Of a stretch of DNA of 64,000 nucleotides, positions 7,219 through 15,824 are shown in pieces. The notes below the pieces were generated by a model that did not search any database, was not told the DNA's origin, and saw nothing but the letters and a program-made list of their open reading frames with translations. How positions within the stretch are numbered: the stretch's first letter is position 1; the number at the start of each line of letters is the position of its first letter. The position numbers and the translations under genes were made by a program. The DNA is from Candidatus Electryonea clarkiae. Its GTDB lineage: Bacteria; Electryoneota; Electryoneia; Electryoneales; Electryoneaceae. Location of the stretch: NCBI GenBank assembly GCA_030765455.1, contig JAVCCM010000003.1, positions 1 through 64,000 of the forward strand, written 5' to 3'.

Positions 7219-9345
7219 CTATTTGATAAGTCCGAGTTTACGTACAACGTCAAAATCATCACCTGCTGTAATTCTGGCAAAATATATCCCGCTCGGCAAA
7301 TCTCCTGCATTAAATACAAATATATGGTTCCCTGTCTCGAATTTACCACCAGCAAGATCGGTTATCAACTCGCCAAGAATGTTGTATATACGGATATCCA
7401 AAGCTGCTGAATAAGGAAGAGAAACCGTTATCGATGTTGTGGGATTGAACGGATTCGGATAGAAACCTTTTATATTGAACCCGTTTGGTAATTGATTGTT
7501 TTGATCTTTGACTTTAAGCTCATCTCCGAACAACCAGTTCTTATATCCGTAAACAAGGTTCAGTTCCCATTGATCAGTCATATGTTCGCTTGAATCACCG
7601 GCAATACTGATGAAATCGTTCTGTCCGGGCGGGCAGAGGTTGACATCGGCAACCGGGTCAGTCCATTCGATTACTTGAGTATAATTGCCGCGAGACCTGA
7701 TTGTTGCCGGGAGATTCCCGAGATTTTCAAACGTTATTTCTTCAATCGGACTTATATAATTATCTATTCTTGTAACTTGGTGTTCACCCACCCACCTGAC
7801 ATTGTCACCGTTATTCCACCATGAAACCGGCTTGTTATTCCAGTTGACGAAATAATCCTGATCATCACCGTCAGCCTGGGGTAATTCGTTGAAAGGAATA
7901 AAGTCGCCCCATTCCTCACTTCCGTCTCCTTTATGTGGCAAACGTGGATCGACTCCGTCACTACGATCTTGATATTGCCCAATATGCCAGTATTTCATAG
8001 TCCCATCATCACCTGAATAAAACAGGTTGAAACTTAGCGGGGCATTCTCTATTGCAGATTCATACTCCTGGGCATTTTGCGCACGGTTAATGTTAATAAA
8101 AGTTTCTACAAACTCGATTTCACGTTTCCATAGAACCATCTTCAAAGAGAACACCTGATATGCATCAAGGTCCTGCTCAAACACTGGACCGTGTACAGTA
8201 CGGTAATGAGTAAGTGGTATTGTAGTTCCATCACTCACGCGGATAGTATCTTCAATTACTTCAAAATTACGCCATTGCCCATTATACCAATACCTGCTGA
8301 ATGAATTATCCTGAGTTGAATCGATATATACGTCGCAATTGTCGCTTATGCCGCTGGTAATAGTCCAAGCAAAATGTTCCGTTCTTCCTGCAATGACGCC
8401 AGGAATTCCAGGCAGGGATAAACCTCCGGCGTGGATAGTCGGAGAGGTCAACTCTACTTCGCAGGCGGTATTAGGATAGTCATAATGCGGTTCACCCATC
8501 TGCGGCGCGCCAATCAACATTGTCTCTCCTGAATTTGATTTATCAACCGAGACCAAAACAGTGAAACTGCCAAATTTACGTGGCAACCCAAGCTGGTCTC
8601 GCAACCACTGCAGTAGTCGTTTTTGCTCAATCCATCGTTGTATCACCTCCGGATTAACATGTAATCCCGAGTAATTCCAGTCAGGTTGTTGAGCCTGAAC
8701 GCCATCCCTGATAGTTGTCGGAGAATCCGGGTCATTGATCGGACGGTTTTCGTTGAACCAATCTTCACCATGTTCCTGGAGTTCCGCCAGTCTTTCCAGT
8801 TCCTCTCCTCCGCCTTCACAGAAAGCATGAGCCATCCATTCCGCAACTGCTATGCTGTTCTCAACTGTCCAGGTCTCGAGCGGATAGTCCTCATATTGAA
8901 TAGGTTGATATATTTCAGGATTTGTCCTGCATGAATCCATATATGTGTTAATCCCGGCGACATAGGATTCAAGAATTTCTTGAGTATCATCGGACATCTG
9001 TTCAAACATCGTTGTCCGTTCCTCATTTGAATATCCAATAATTCTTCGAAATCGATCAATCTCAATGTAATCTTCCCCATACCATTCCGCTTGTTTGCCT
9101 TCACCAGCCCTGCGCCATTTGTCCATCCGAAACATTTTATCCTGAGCTATTGCAAAGCCTTGAGCAAAGAATAAACCCACTTCTGTTTCAGCGGTGATGT
9201 GCGGCACTCCATAATTATCTCGAAAAATTTCCGCTTCAGTGCCGTCCAGCGCACTAAGTGTCAAAGCAAAAGAATTGTTTTGGTTGAAAGAAATGATGAT
9301 GCTAATAATAAAGGCAAGGCGAAAGGAAATAATTGCGTTTTTCAC
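7219..9345 (-). CDS. Penicillin acylase-like Ntn-hydrolase with T9SS tail
   Basis: About 708 residues from a GTG at 9345, which has GGGAG five bases upstream; an in-frame TTG at 9372 adds nine residues. A signal peptide is followed by the penicillin-amidase alpha part (AEIFRDNYGVPHITAET, RMDKWRRAGEGKQAEW). The expected autoprocessing point is G-S in RKFGSFTVLVSVDKSNSGE (Ser about 260), the serine becoming the N-terminal nucleophile of the beta chain. The usual S-N-N/M-W after the cut is S-F-T-V here. Downstream IGAPQMGEP and GLSLPGIPGVIAGRT fit the family. It ends in a T9SS sorting domain (YPNPFNPTTSI ... PSGIYFARI). The catalytic region is shorter than the ~750 usual. Family members cleave amide bonds, including those of acyl-homoserine lactones; the substrate is unknown. 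Confidence 0.82.
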   Translation of the reverse strand: MKNAIISFRLAFIISIIISFNQNNSFALTLSALDGTEAEIFRDNYGVPHITAETEVGLFFAQGFAIAQDKMFRMDKWRRAGEGKQAEWYGEDYIEIDRFRRIIGYSNEERTTMFEQMSDDTQEILESYVAGINTYMDSCRTNPEIYQPIQYEDYPLETWTVENSIAVAEWMAHAFCEGGGEELERLAELQEHGEDWFNENRPINDPDSPTTIRDGVQAQQPDWNYSGLHVNPEVIQRWIEQKRLLQWLRDQLGLPRKFGSFTVLVSVDKSNSGETMLIGAPQMGEPHYDYPNTACEVELTSPTIHAGGLSLPGIPGVIAGRTEHFAWTITSGISDNCDVYIDSTQDNSFSRYWYNGQWRNFEVIEDTIRVSDGTTIPLTHYRTVHGPVFEQDLDAYQVFSLKMVLWKREIEFVETFININRAQNAQEYESAIENAPLSFNLFYSGDDGTMKYWHIGQYQDRSDGVDPRLPHKGDGSEEWGDFIPFNELPQADGDDQDYFVNWNNKPVSWWNNGDNVRWVGEHQVTRIDNYISPIEEITFENLGNLPATIRSRGNYTQVIEWTDPVADVNLCPPGQNDFISIAGDSSEHMTDQWELNLVYGYKNWLFGDELKVKDQNNQLPNGFNIKGFYPNPFNPTTSITVSLPYSAALDIRIYNILGELITDLAGGKFETGNHIFVFNAGDLPSGIYFARITAGDDFDVVRKLGLIK

Positions 9346-9672
9346 AGCTTCTCCCAGCAAAAATAATCTCAATCTTACAGTAATCTCGCTTAATACGAAG
9401 AGAGAAATAAATTTAACAATGCATTATAAACTACAGCACGTTTAACAGGTTGAGAATCAAAATTCTGATCTTTATAAATATATGAATAAACCTTGTATAT
9501 AGGCAACCCAAGCTAATCCTTAAAACACTTTCTGACAATTAGCTTCGGGTCCTATCGCAAACGATTATTAAATATTAATTCCATGCAACATGACCAAGAA
9601 CTTGTTCTTTGAGAAATATTTCTCTAACTTTACATGTAGATACACTTGACAACTGATAATTTACGTGAACTG
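9346..9672. other. Divergent intergenic region
   Basis: This 327-base AT-rich stretch lies between two divergently transcribed genes (the acylase leftward, the five-heme cytochrome rightward) and must hold both promoters. I saw no clear hairpin, repeat, RNA motif or confident promoter boxes. Confidence 0.5.
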
Positions 9673-11478
9673 ATGATGAGAATTTTTTGTGGTGGTTTTA
9701 GGAGACAGGCAACGTGGAAAATAATTCCTGCTGTCTGTCTTTTTCTGTTTGGGTGCGGTTACGTTGCTGCAACAGGATTAAATGCTGAATTAACTCTGAG
9801 TGAACCTGACGGTGATTATTTCGAAGCGGGGGATGTGTTTACGGCAACACTAATCCTGACTGATGATGATGAAGATACCCTGTATGTGGATGAGGTGGAA
9901 CAAAATGGTTTCAGGACTGTTCAGCTCTGGGTTTCCGGTCCCCGTCATGATTTTCACGGAGTTGAACCCTACGTGAATTATCAGATAGTCAGTTATGGCG
10001 AGGGTTACGATGAAGATGCCGGATTCGATCCGGAAACGGGTGAGATAGAGATCAATCTTCCCGATGGTGTTGACTGGAGCGGAACTGCTACTATTCTGTT
10101 CAAAGTCCAGAGGGTTGTAAACAACATCTGGTATAGTCGTTATCCGCAAGTTGATATCCAGTTCAACCAGGTTCGTCCAACTTTCACAAAGTCACTGCGA
10201 TATCTGTCATGCACCAATTGCCATGATAATATTAGTCATCACGGCACATCAAACCTTGGTGATTGTGTAGTTTGTCACACCCATGACTATGACGAATCAT
10301 TTGATTCTTTTGTTCATGTCATCCATCACGATGAACATGAGAACACTTGCCATGAATGCCACCGTGCTAATGGAGGGATTGACAATTACGGCAGAACGCC
10401 TTGTTTCTCCTGCCATCGTGCTCCGGACAACCACCAGAATTACAATGACAATGGTTGCTCTCATTGTCACACAGGGAATAACAGCGTGTTCAACCGTCAT
10501 GATGAATATACTCCCGACGAACCGGATAATTTCGACTTGCTCGAACCTGAAGATGACGCTGTAATCGATACCCTTTCCGTTGAACTGTCATGGGAAGAAT
10601 CTGACGACAACGACAACAACGATATCCTCTGGTATGAAGTCGAACTTGCACTGGATGAAGATTTCAGAGATGTCCGGATTTTAAATGTAGAAGATAACAC
10701 CAGCCTGACAATTGATGATCTCGAGAATGGCGAGACCTACTGGTGGCGTGTTAGAGCCGCAGATCTCAATACGGATGGGACTTATTCAGAAGAGCGACAA
10801 TTCGAAGTAAATATACAGGGACAAGAACCACCATCAGCTTTCAGCCTCCTGCTGCCAGAAGATGGATCAGATTTTTTTGAGGAGGGGTACAATAGTCTTG
10901 AGATCGAACATATCTGGTCAACCTCTTTTGATCCAAATCCCGAAGATGAAGTCACTTATACAGCCTATTTTCATATTAATGAATTCAGTCCTCTGGATGA
11001 TACACTGTTAGTCTATTCATCACTGGTTGAAACCATGTTAGTAGTCAACCTGTTTGATACTCTGTTACTTTACCAATATGATTTCATTGAATATTTTGAC
11101 GTTAGTTGGAAGATTGAAGCTGTATCACAAGGTGATACAGTAGCCTGCGATACACCTTTTACATACTCCGTGTTCGCAATTACTGATGTTGGCGAAATAG
11201 ACTTACTTCCAGAAAACTATACCGTATCAAATCCATACCCAAATCCGTTCAATCCAGAAGTGAAAATTGTTGTTGGTCTGCCTATCAAGAGTGACCTGTC
11301 GTTCAAGGTTTATAATATTTCCGGTCAATTGGTCGGAACAATGGCTGACGGTAATTATTCATCCGGTTTTCATACACTGCTATTTAATGGTGAAAACTTG
11401 TCAAGTGGTGTTTATTTTATTCGATACCAGGTTGCAGATCAGGTTGAAGGAGTGCGAAAGATATTATTGGTAAGGTAA
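9673..11478 (+). CDS. Five-heme c-type cytochrome with T9SS tail
   Basis: About 601 residues. A signal peptide (hydrophobic run IIPAVCLFLFGCGYVAA) precedes a beta-rich region. Five C-x-x-C-H heme sites follow between about residues 180 and 275 (CTNCH, CVVCH, CHECH, CFSCH, CSHCH). Next come fibronectin-like domains (YWWRVRAADLNTDG) and a T9SS sorting domain (YPNPFNPEVK ... SSGVYFIRY ... RKILLVR). This predicts a cytochrome exported through T9SS to the cell surface. Covalent heme attachment before secretion through the outer membrane is assumed. The tandem ATGs at 9673/9676 suit the signal peptide; no clear ribosome-binding site was seen. Two nine-heme lipoproteins follow on the opposite strand. 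Confidence 0.85.
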   Translation: MMRIFCGGFRRQATWKIIPAVCLFLFGCGYVAATGLNAELTLSEPDGDYFEAGDVFTATLILTDDDEDTLYVDEVEQNGFRTVQLWVSGPRHDFHGVEPYVNYQIVSYGEGYDEDAGFDPETGEIEINLPDGVDWSGTATILFKVQRVVNNIWYSRYPQVDIQFNQVRPTFTKSLRYLSCTNCHDNISHHGTSNLGDCVVCHTHDYDESFDSFVHVIHHDEHENTCHECHRANGGIDNYGRTPCFSCHRAPDNHQNYNDNGCSHCHTGNNSVFNRHDEYTPDEPDNFDLLEPEDDAVIDTLSVELSWEESDDNDNNDILWYEVELALDEDFRDVRILNVEDNTSLTIDDLENGETYWWRVRAADLNTDGTYSEERQFEVNIQGQEPPSAFSLLLPEDGSDFFEEGYNSLEIEHIWSTSFDPNPEDEVTYTAYFHINEFSPLDDTLLVYSSLVETMLVVNLFDTLLLYQYDFIEYFDVSWKIEAVSQGDTVACDTPFTYSVFAITDVGEIDLLPENYTVSNPYPNPFNPEVKIVVGLPIKSDLSFKVYNISGQLVGTMADGNYSSGFHTLLFNGENLSSGVYFIRYQVADQVEGVRKILLVR

Positions 11479-11493
11479 ATGTTATTGATTCCA

Positions 11494-11517
11494 CCGGACA
11501 GAAGCCGTCCGGGCTAC
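11494..11517. repeat. REP-like hairpin ending in CTAC
   Basis: CCGGAC (11494-11499) pairs with GTCCGG (11507-11512), and CTAC follows at 11514-11517. On the minus strand this is GTAG plus a hairpin, the REP layout. Related hairpins are at 1-65, 17292-17315 and 56428-56452. Confidence 0.55.
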
Positions 11518-11531
11518 CTTTTAACAAGTAT

Positions 11532-11557
11532 ATCCCTTTCGTCGAAAGGGATTTTTT
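11532..11557 (+). terminator. Rho-independent terminator of the five-heme cytochrome gene
   Basis: A perfect 9-bp stem, ATCCCTTTC (11532-11540) with GAAAGGGAT (11544-11552), has a 3-base loop and is followed by a T run. It lies 54 bases after the stop. Confidence 0.88.
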
Positions 11558-11567
11558 AATGTGGCAA

Positions 11568-11660
11568 AAATAAAAACCACAAAGCACTCTAAGTTCACGC
11601 AATGCACACTGAGATAAGATCTTTGTGTCCTTTGCGTCTGCTCAGCGCCCTCTGTGGTTA
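11568..11660. repeat. Imperfect palindromic dispersed repeat
   Basis: A roughly 90-base stretch opens with AAAACCACAAAG and closes with CTCTGTGGTTAT, giving an imperfect overall palindrome with internal CTTTGTG / CACGCAA-type words. It resembles the shorter repeats at 5081 and 19603. It is non-coding and of unknown origin. Confidence 0.45.
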
Positions 11661-11825
11661 TTTCGTTCATGGACTGTATAGAAAATCAAAATATGATTCT
11701 TATTAAGATAATTCTTCCTCCACATTATTAATGCTTAGATTTCTAATTTCTCAGTCACTAATCAGTAAAAATCTCTTTAATACAAAGCTGATCGTTCTTA
11801 TCTAAAACTATTCGAGAATTGGGAT

Positions 11826-11860
11826 AAATAAAAACGCCGGGATTAAAAAATCCCGGCGTT
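11826..11860 (-). terminator. Rho-independent terminator of the nine-heme lipoprotein gene
   Basis: A perfect 12-bp stem (11833-11844 with 11849-11860) has a 4-base loop. Read on the minus strand it is followed by TTT-rich sequence ending near 11826. It lies 43 bases after the minus-strand gene's stop. Confidence 0.9.
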
Positions 11861-11902
11861 TGAATCAACAATAGTTAACCGTTATCAGCCACATAACTTT
11901 AG

Positions 11903-13360
11903 TTACTTGTTGGCTAAATCACCTTTTGCATTTTCTGCATTCATAACGGTAAGATAATCAATCGCGTTGTCAAGCAGTGATTTGGCATACTCTGGATTAT
12001 GCGCACCGTGGCTTTGGTCTTCCAGAACAAACATATACGCGTAACCGGCTTCGCGCTGTGCACGGGTCGTAGCAGTGGTGTCACCAAGATCACCTTCATC
12101 GACGCCGATAAGTGCAAGTAAAGTTGCCATTTTCGTATCAATTCCTGTCATTCCACCACTACCCAGGTCAATGTCGGTAAACTCTGTTGCGCTGGGGTGA
12201 CAAGTAGTACAACCTCGTATATTAGCCGCGAAATCATGACCGTAGAACGGATCAACCCCATCACTGCGTGGGATAGTTGTCATGTGGCAACTGACACAGC
12301 CATCATCCAGACCCTGATGCGTAGAGCTGCGATTGTAGGTATATACAACATTATTAACTGTATCACTTGGAATTTCATAACTTCCAATTCCTATGAACAT
12401 ATCTGCTTGAGGGCTGTGGTGCGGTCCAAAGCGTGAGTTCCCATTATCGATCTGGTCCACGACATCTTCAGTAGTGCGTCGGCCTTGATGGCACTGGGCA
12501 CAAATCTGACCACCATTGTAGCCTGTCATAGTGCCATTATCACTTTCAACCTCGGCGTCATAGAGGACGTCAACATCAGCCGTGGTACGAAGGTAATGAT
12601 TTTCTCCACCATGCGGATCATGACAGGCAATACATCCGATCATGTTGTATTCATCCGGTTCCCAGCCTGCGTAGTCTTCATCGGTCACCATGATGAGATT
12701 TTCTGACGTATGGCATGGGCCGCAATCGCCACCGGCATAATGTTCATCGCGAAATTCTTCAATCGTCGTAACATCATTATCCGGATTTCCAACCACATTA
12801 TGTCCGGAATTCGCCCACTCATCGCCCTGGTGATGACAATTGGCGCAAACTTCAACATTGTCTCCAGTTGCAAATTCGACTTCAGCATGATTCTCGTTGA
12901 ATTCTCCACCCAGTGGTCCATGGCAAGATTCACACTGAACGTTCTTCAGGTCAGCCATACGTTCCATAGCTTCAGGAGTATCAACCATCCAGTAATCATC
13001 GAAACCTGTAGTATCAGGGCCGTACTCGGTAATTACCGTATCGCCATCAGCGATAGGAGAATCCCAGCCTGTCGTGTGGCACTGCAAGCAGTAAGGATTA
13101 GAATCGGAGAAAGCATCTACAAGCGTTTCATAAGCATCGGCATGATGCGACGCTTCCCATTGTGTTACGTTTTCACTATGGCAATGCAGACAGCTTTCAC
13201 CCTCACCACCAAGGTAATTGTACACAGGAGCGCCTGGTCCTTGTTCACCCGTATCACCCTGTTCACCCCGCTCACCGGCAGGTCCTTGCTCGCCTTCGCA
13301 ACCCCACATGAACAAAAGCAACATTGCGGTCAGAAGTACAAACGATAAACGAAAAAACAT
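11903..13360 (-). CDS. Nine-heme cytochrome lipoprotein with collagen-like linker (paralog A)
   Basis: A 485-residue predicted outer-membrane or surface lipoprotein. The signal peptide ends in a lipobox at LLLFMWGC (Cys about 21), followed by a collagen-like G-x-x run (GEQGPAGERGEQGDTGEQGP). Nine C-x-x-C-H sites follow: CLHCH, CLQCH, CESCH, CANCH, CGPCH, CIACH, CAQCH, CVSCH and CTTCH, with scattered extra histidines as distal ligands. The pattern recalls the cytochrome c554-type multiheme proteins. The ATG has GGGAG upstream. It is a paralog of the gene at 14174-15607, with the same strand, length, heme order and landmark phrases (CLQCHTTGWDS, GPDTTGFDDY, FGPHHSPQ-DMFIG). Likely role: electron transfer across or outside the outer membrane (inference). 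Confidence 0.88.
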   Translation of the reverse strand: MFFRLSFVLLTAMLLLFMWGCEGEQGPAGERGEQGDTGEQGPGAPVYNYLGGEGESCLHCHSENVTQWEASHHADAYETLVDAFSDSNPYCLQCHTTGWDSPIADGDTVITEYGPDTTGFDDYWMVDTPEAMERMADLKNVQCESCHGPLGGEFNENHAEVEFATGDNVEVCANCHHQGDEWANSGHNVVGNPDNDVTTIEEFRDEHYAGGDCGPCHTSENLIMVTDEDYAGWEPDEYNMIGCIACHDPHGGENHYLRTTADVDVLYDAEVESDNGTMTGYNGGQICAQCHQGRRTTEDVVDQIDNGNSRFGPHHSPQADMFIGIGSYEIPSDTVNNVVYTYNRSSTHQGLDDGCVSCHMTTIPRSDGVDPFYGHDFAANIRGCTTCHPSATEFTDIDLGSGGMTGIDTKMATLLALIGVDEGDLGDTTATTRAQREAGYAYMFVLEDQSHGAHNPEYAKSLLDNAIDYLTVMNAENAKGDLANK

Positions 13361-14173
13361 CTTTTCTCCCTTTAATTAGAATATGAACTTATCCCCATTT
13401 ACTTTTCCGTTGATACATAATGTGAACAATAGAACAAACAAAAATGCATCATATCGAGTATTACTCGATAAAAAAATAACAATCTAATTGCACAATATCT
13501 ATAGGAAATATACATATTTTTCTAGGGAGATATCCCGGAGGCGGGAGAAAATCCCAAAAAACACTCCAGCCAGATATATACATATGCATTCGTCAACGAC
13601 CAATCCCGAGTCAAACATTACAAACTGTCTGTAATTAGAAAACTTATGCAAGTTAAATAATAATTAATTGTAGTGTTCCAGGGAATAATATATAGATCTC
13701 TTAAAAAATAATAAAATGTAAAATTCAATGCGAATATTATAATGATATATTCTGGATAAACAAATCACTAAGTAGTATATTAATGTTGTGTGTTTTCATT
13801 GGATATTGTTCTAATATGTTAAAAGGTATTATTTTGAGATTGGAAAGGTCGAGGTGATACCGGACAATAGTTAGCAGGAGCTAACAAAAAAGCAGGGTAT
13901 CTCCAGTCCTCCAAGGCGAGAATTCGGTAGAGTAATCCAAAACGACTAAAATAAAGTATTTTCAATACAGTAAACTACCCCGCGGCAAGCAGCGGGGCAT
14001 TAAAAAGGATTTTCCGGGACTTCCATCGAACCCAAGTCCCGACAATCTAATTTGAACGATGCAAGCTTCGAGGTATTAGACCCACATTTTAAAATAAATG
14101 GATTACTTTATTTCGTCCTTTATGAAATATCAGATAAGTTTTATTCTGTTTGCAGATCCCTTTTCAAAGGATG
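13361..14173. other. Long intergenic region between the cytochrome paralogs
   Basis: This 813-base AT-rich gap upstream of paralog A has no credible gene. It contains hairpins: GTTAGC/GCTAAC near 13870-13885, CCCCGC/GCGGGG near 13978-13996, and GGGACT/AGTCCC near 14017-14040. Two imperfect direct copies of a GCAAGC..CG.GG.ATTA word occur near 13984-14002 and 14062-14081, probably degenerate dispersed repeats. I looked for a GEMM (cyclic di-GMP) riboswitch ahead of paralog A and found none. Confidence 0.45.
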
Positions 14174-15607
14174 CTAATCGGTATTTTCTCCAATATAATC
14201 TATCGCGTTCTGAAGCAGTGTCAGGGCATACACCGGGTTGTGGACACCTTTGCTGCCATCGTTATAGACGAAGAACAATGCATAAGCGGCTTCACGCTCC
14301 CATATTCTTACACCCGTTGCCTGGCTGTCAAAATTTTCAAGGAAATCCGTAGTAGTAACGTAACCGAGTGCTGCAGCTAATTGATACATTTTTGCCTGTA
14401 TCTCTGTTTGAGTACCGTTATAATCGAAATCAGTCAAACCAATATGGCAAGGAGCGCAGTTCCCGGCTTCTAATTCAAAAGTATGGAAGACATGCTGTTG
14501 AGTCTCACCGGTAAGGTAAACTTTGCGTTTCATATGACATTTTACGCATTTATCCTCGATATTAGTTCTGTGCAAATGATTTCGTATGTACGCTTTTCCC
14601 TCAATTTCGTAGCACCCGGCGCCGATAAACATATCCATTTGCGGGCTGTGGTGAGGCCCAAAATCAGGATCACCGTTTCTAATCTGATTTTCAACATCGT
14701 CATTATCTTTTGGAGCATGATGGCAGCGGGAGCATAACTCCGCGGCCTCAGGTCTGCCTAACATTGGTATTCCGGGATCACCATCTTCATGGGCTGGATG
14801 GTATTCAACCTCTATATTTCCGACTTTACGAAGCAGATGCTCAACTTCGTCTGAATGGGGATCATGACAGGTTACGCAGCCAATGAAACTCTTTTGGTCA
14901 GGAAAGTCATAAATGGCATAAGCGGGATCATTTGCCCTGATAAATCCTTCTGAAGTATGACATGATTGACAACTTTCAGCCTGCGAAGATTGCCGACTAT
15001 TGAATTCCTCAATCGAACCGGTTTGAGCAGTACCGTGACCGGTGGAATTCCAATTCGTTAAATGTCTCGCATGGCATGGTGCGCATATTGATAGATGCTT
15101 ATCATCTTCCTGTCTTGTGGAGAAGGAGATATCTTCATCGCTTTGATTGACTTCCGGCCCTAATGGTCCGTGGCAGGCTTCGCATTGCACCCCTGCCAGG
15201 GCGGCACGTCGATCAAAAGCTTCATTTGTAGCGACCATGAAGTAGTCATCAAATCCAGTGGTATCAGGACCTCTCACGGAAATAGTATCATCACTGACCT
15301 CAGAATCCCAGCCTGTAGTGTGACATTGCAAACAACCTGGTTTTATATTGTCTGTTCCCAGGTCAACAAATGCATCCTGATGGTTAGTTCCTGCCCAATT
15401 GCTGACAATATATTGATGGCAATGTCTGCAATCATTCCCATTCCCACCCAGATAAGTGTAGGCAGGCTCTTCATATGCCGGTGGGCCTTCTGTACCGATA
15501 GGTCCTTCAGCGCCTTCAGCGCCGTCGGATCCATCCTCTCCCTGGCATCCACATAACAGTGTCAACAGTAAAATCGAAGTGAAAGAAAGAGGTAATCTAA
15601 AGCGCAT
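14174..15607 (-). CDS. Nine-heme cytochrome lipoprotein with collagen-like linker (paralog B)
   Basis: A 477-residue paralog of the gene at 11903-13360. Signal peptide and lipobox (LLTLLCGC) are followed by a short G-x-x linker (GEDGSDGAEGAEGPIGTEGP). Nine C-x-x-C-H sites follow: CRHCH, CLQCH, CEACH, CAPCH, CQSCH, CVTCH, CSRCH, CVKCH and CAPCH. Shared landmarks with paralog A are CLQCHTTGWDSEVSDD, GPDTTGFDDYFMV, CHGPLG and FGPHHSPQMDMFIGAG. GGAGG lies just before the ATG. The two genes probably arose by tandem duplication; the heme count is conserved but loops and linkers have diverged. Predicted location: outer-membrane lipoprotein. Partners and electron acceptor are unknown. Confidence 0.88.
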   Translation of the reverse strand: MRFRLPLSFTSILLLTLLCGCQGEDGSDGAEGAEGPIGTEGPPAYEEPAYTYLGGNGNDCRHCHQYIVSNWAGTNHQDAFVDLGTDNIKPGCLQCHTTGWDSEVSDDTISVRGPDTTGFDDYFMVATNEAFDRRAALAGVQCEACHGPLGPEVNQSDEDISFSTRQEDDKHLSICAPCHARHLTNWNSTGHGTAQTGSIEEFNSRQSSQAESCQSCHTSEGFIRANDPAYAIYDFPDQKSFIGCVTCHDPHSDEVEHLLRKVGNIEVEYHPAHEDGDPGIPMLGRPEAAELCSRCHHAPKDNDDVENQIRNGDPDFGPHHSPQMDMFIGAGCYEIEGKAYIRNHLHRTNIEDKCVKCHMKRKVYLTGETQQHVFHTFELEAGNCAPCHIGLTDFDYNGTQTEIQAKMYQLAAALGYVTTTDFLENFDSQATGVRIWEREAAYALFFVYNDGSKGVHNPVYALTLLQNAIDYIGENTD

Positions 15608-15771
15608 GTCATCCTCCAGGATATGGTGGGAATAAGGAATTTATACTAATATGTTTTCAAACAGTAAAGTATAGAGTTCACACTTCAGTGTGCGCAAGCT
15701 GAAGCTTGAACTCTAAACTTAATTCCTAAGCAATCTACAATTATTTAATATATGGTAATATTTCTTCGATC

Positions 15772-15802
15772 CAAAAAAAAAGGCTCAAATAAATTGAGCC
15801 TT
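15772..15802 (-). terminator. Rho-independent terminator of kbl
   Basis: A 9-bp stem, AAGGCTCAA (15780-15788) with TTGAGCCTT (15794-15802), is followed on the minus strand by nine or more Ts. It lies 22 bases after the kbl stop. Confidence 0.9.
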
Positions 15803-15824
15803 AATTTGAATGTCTATAGTTTAA

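Noticed and set aside
12710..13348. A 212-codon plus-strand open frame opposite the nine-heme gene
   Set aside because: It is the antisense shadow of a gene with nine clear heme motifs, a lipobox and a ribosome-binding site. The antisense translation has no recognisable domain and its hydrophobic runs mirror the histidine/cysteine codons.
13361..14173. GEMM cyclic di-GMP riboswitch ahead of the cytochrome gene
   Set aside because: Such switches control cytochromes in other bacteria, but I could not find the conserved core words on the minus strand upstream of the start.
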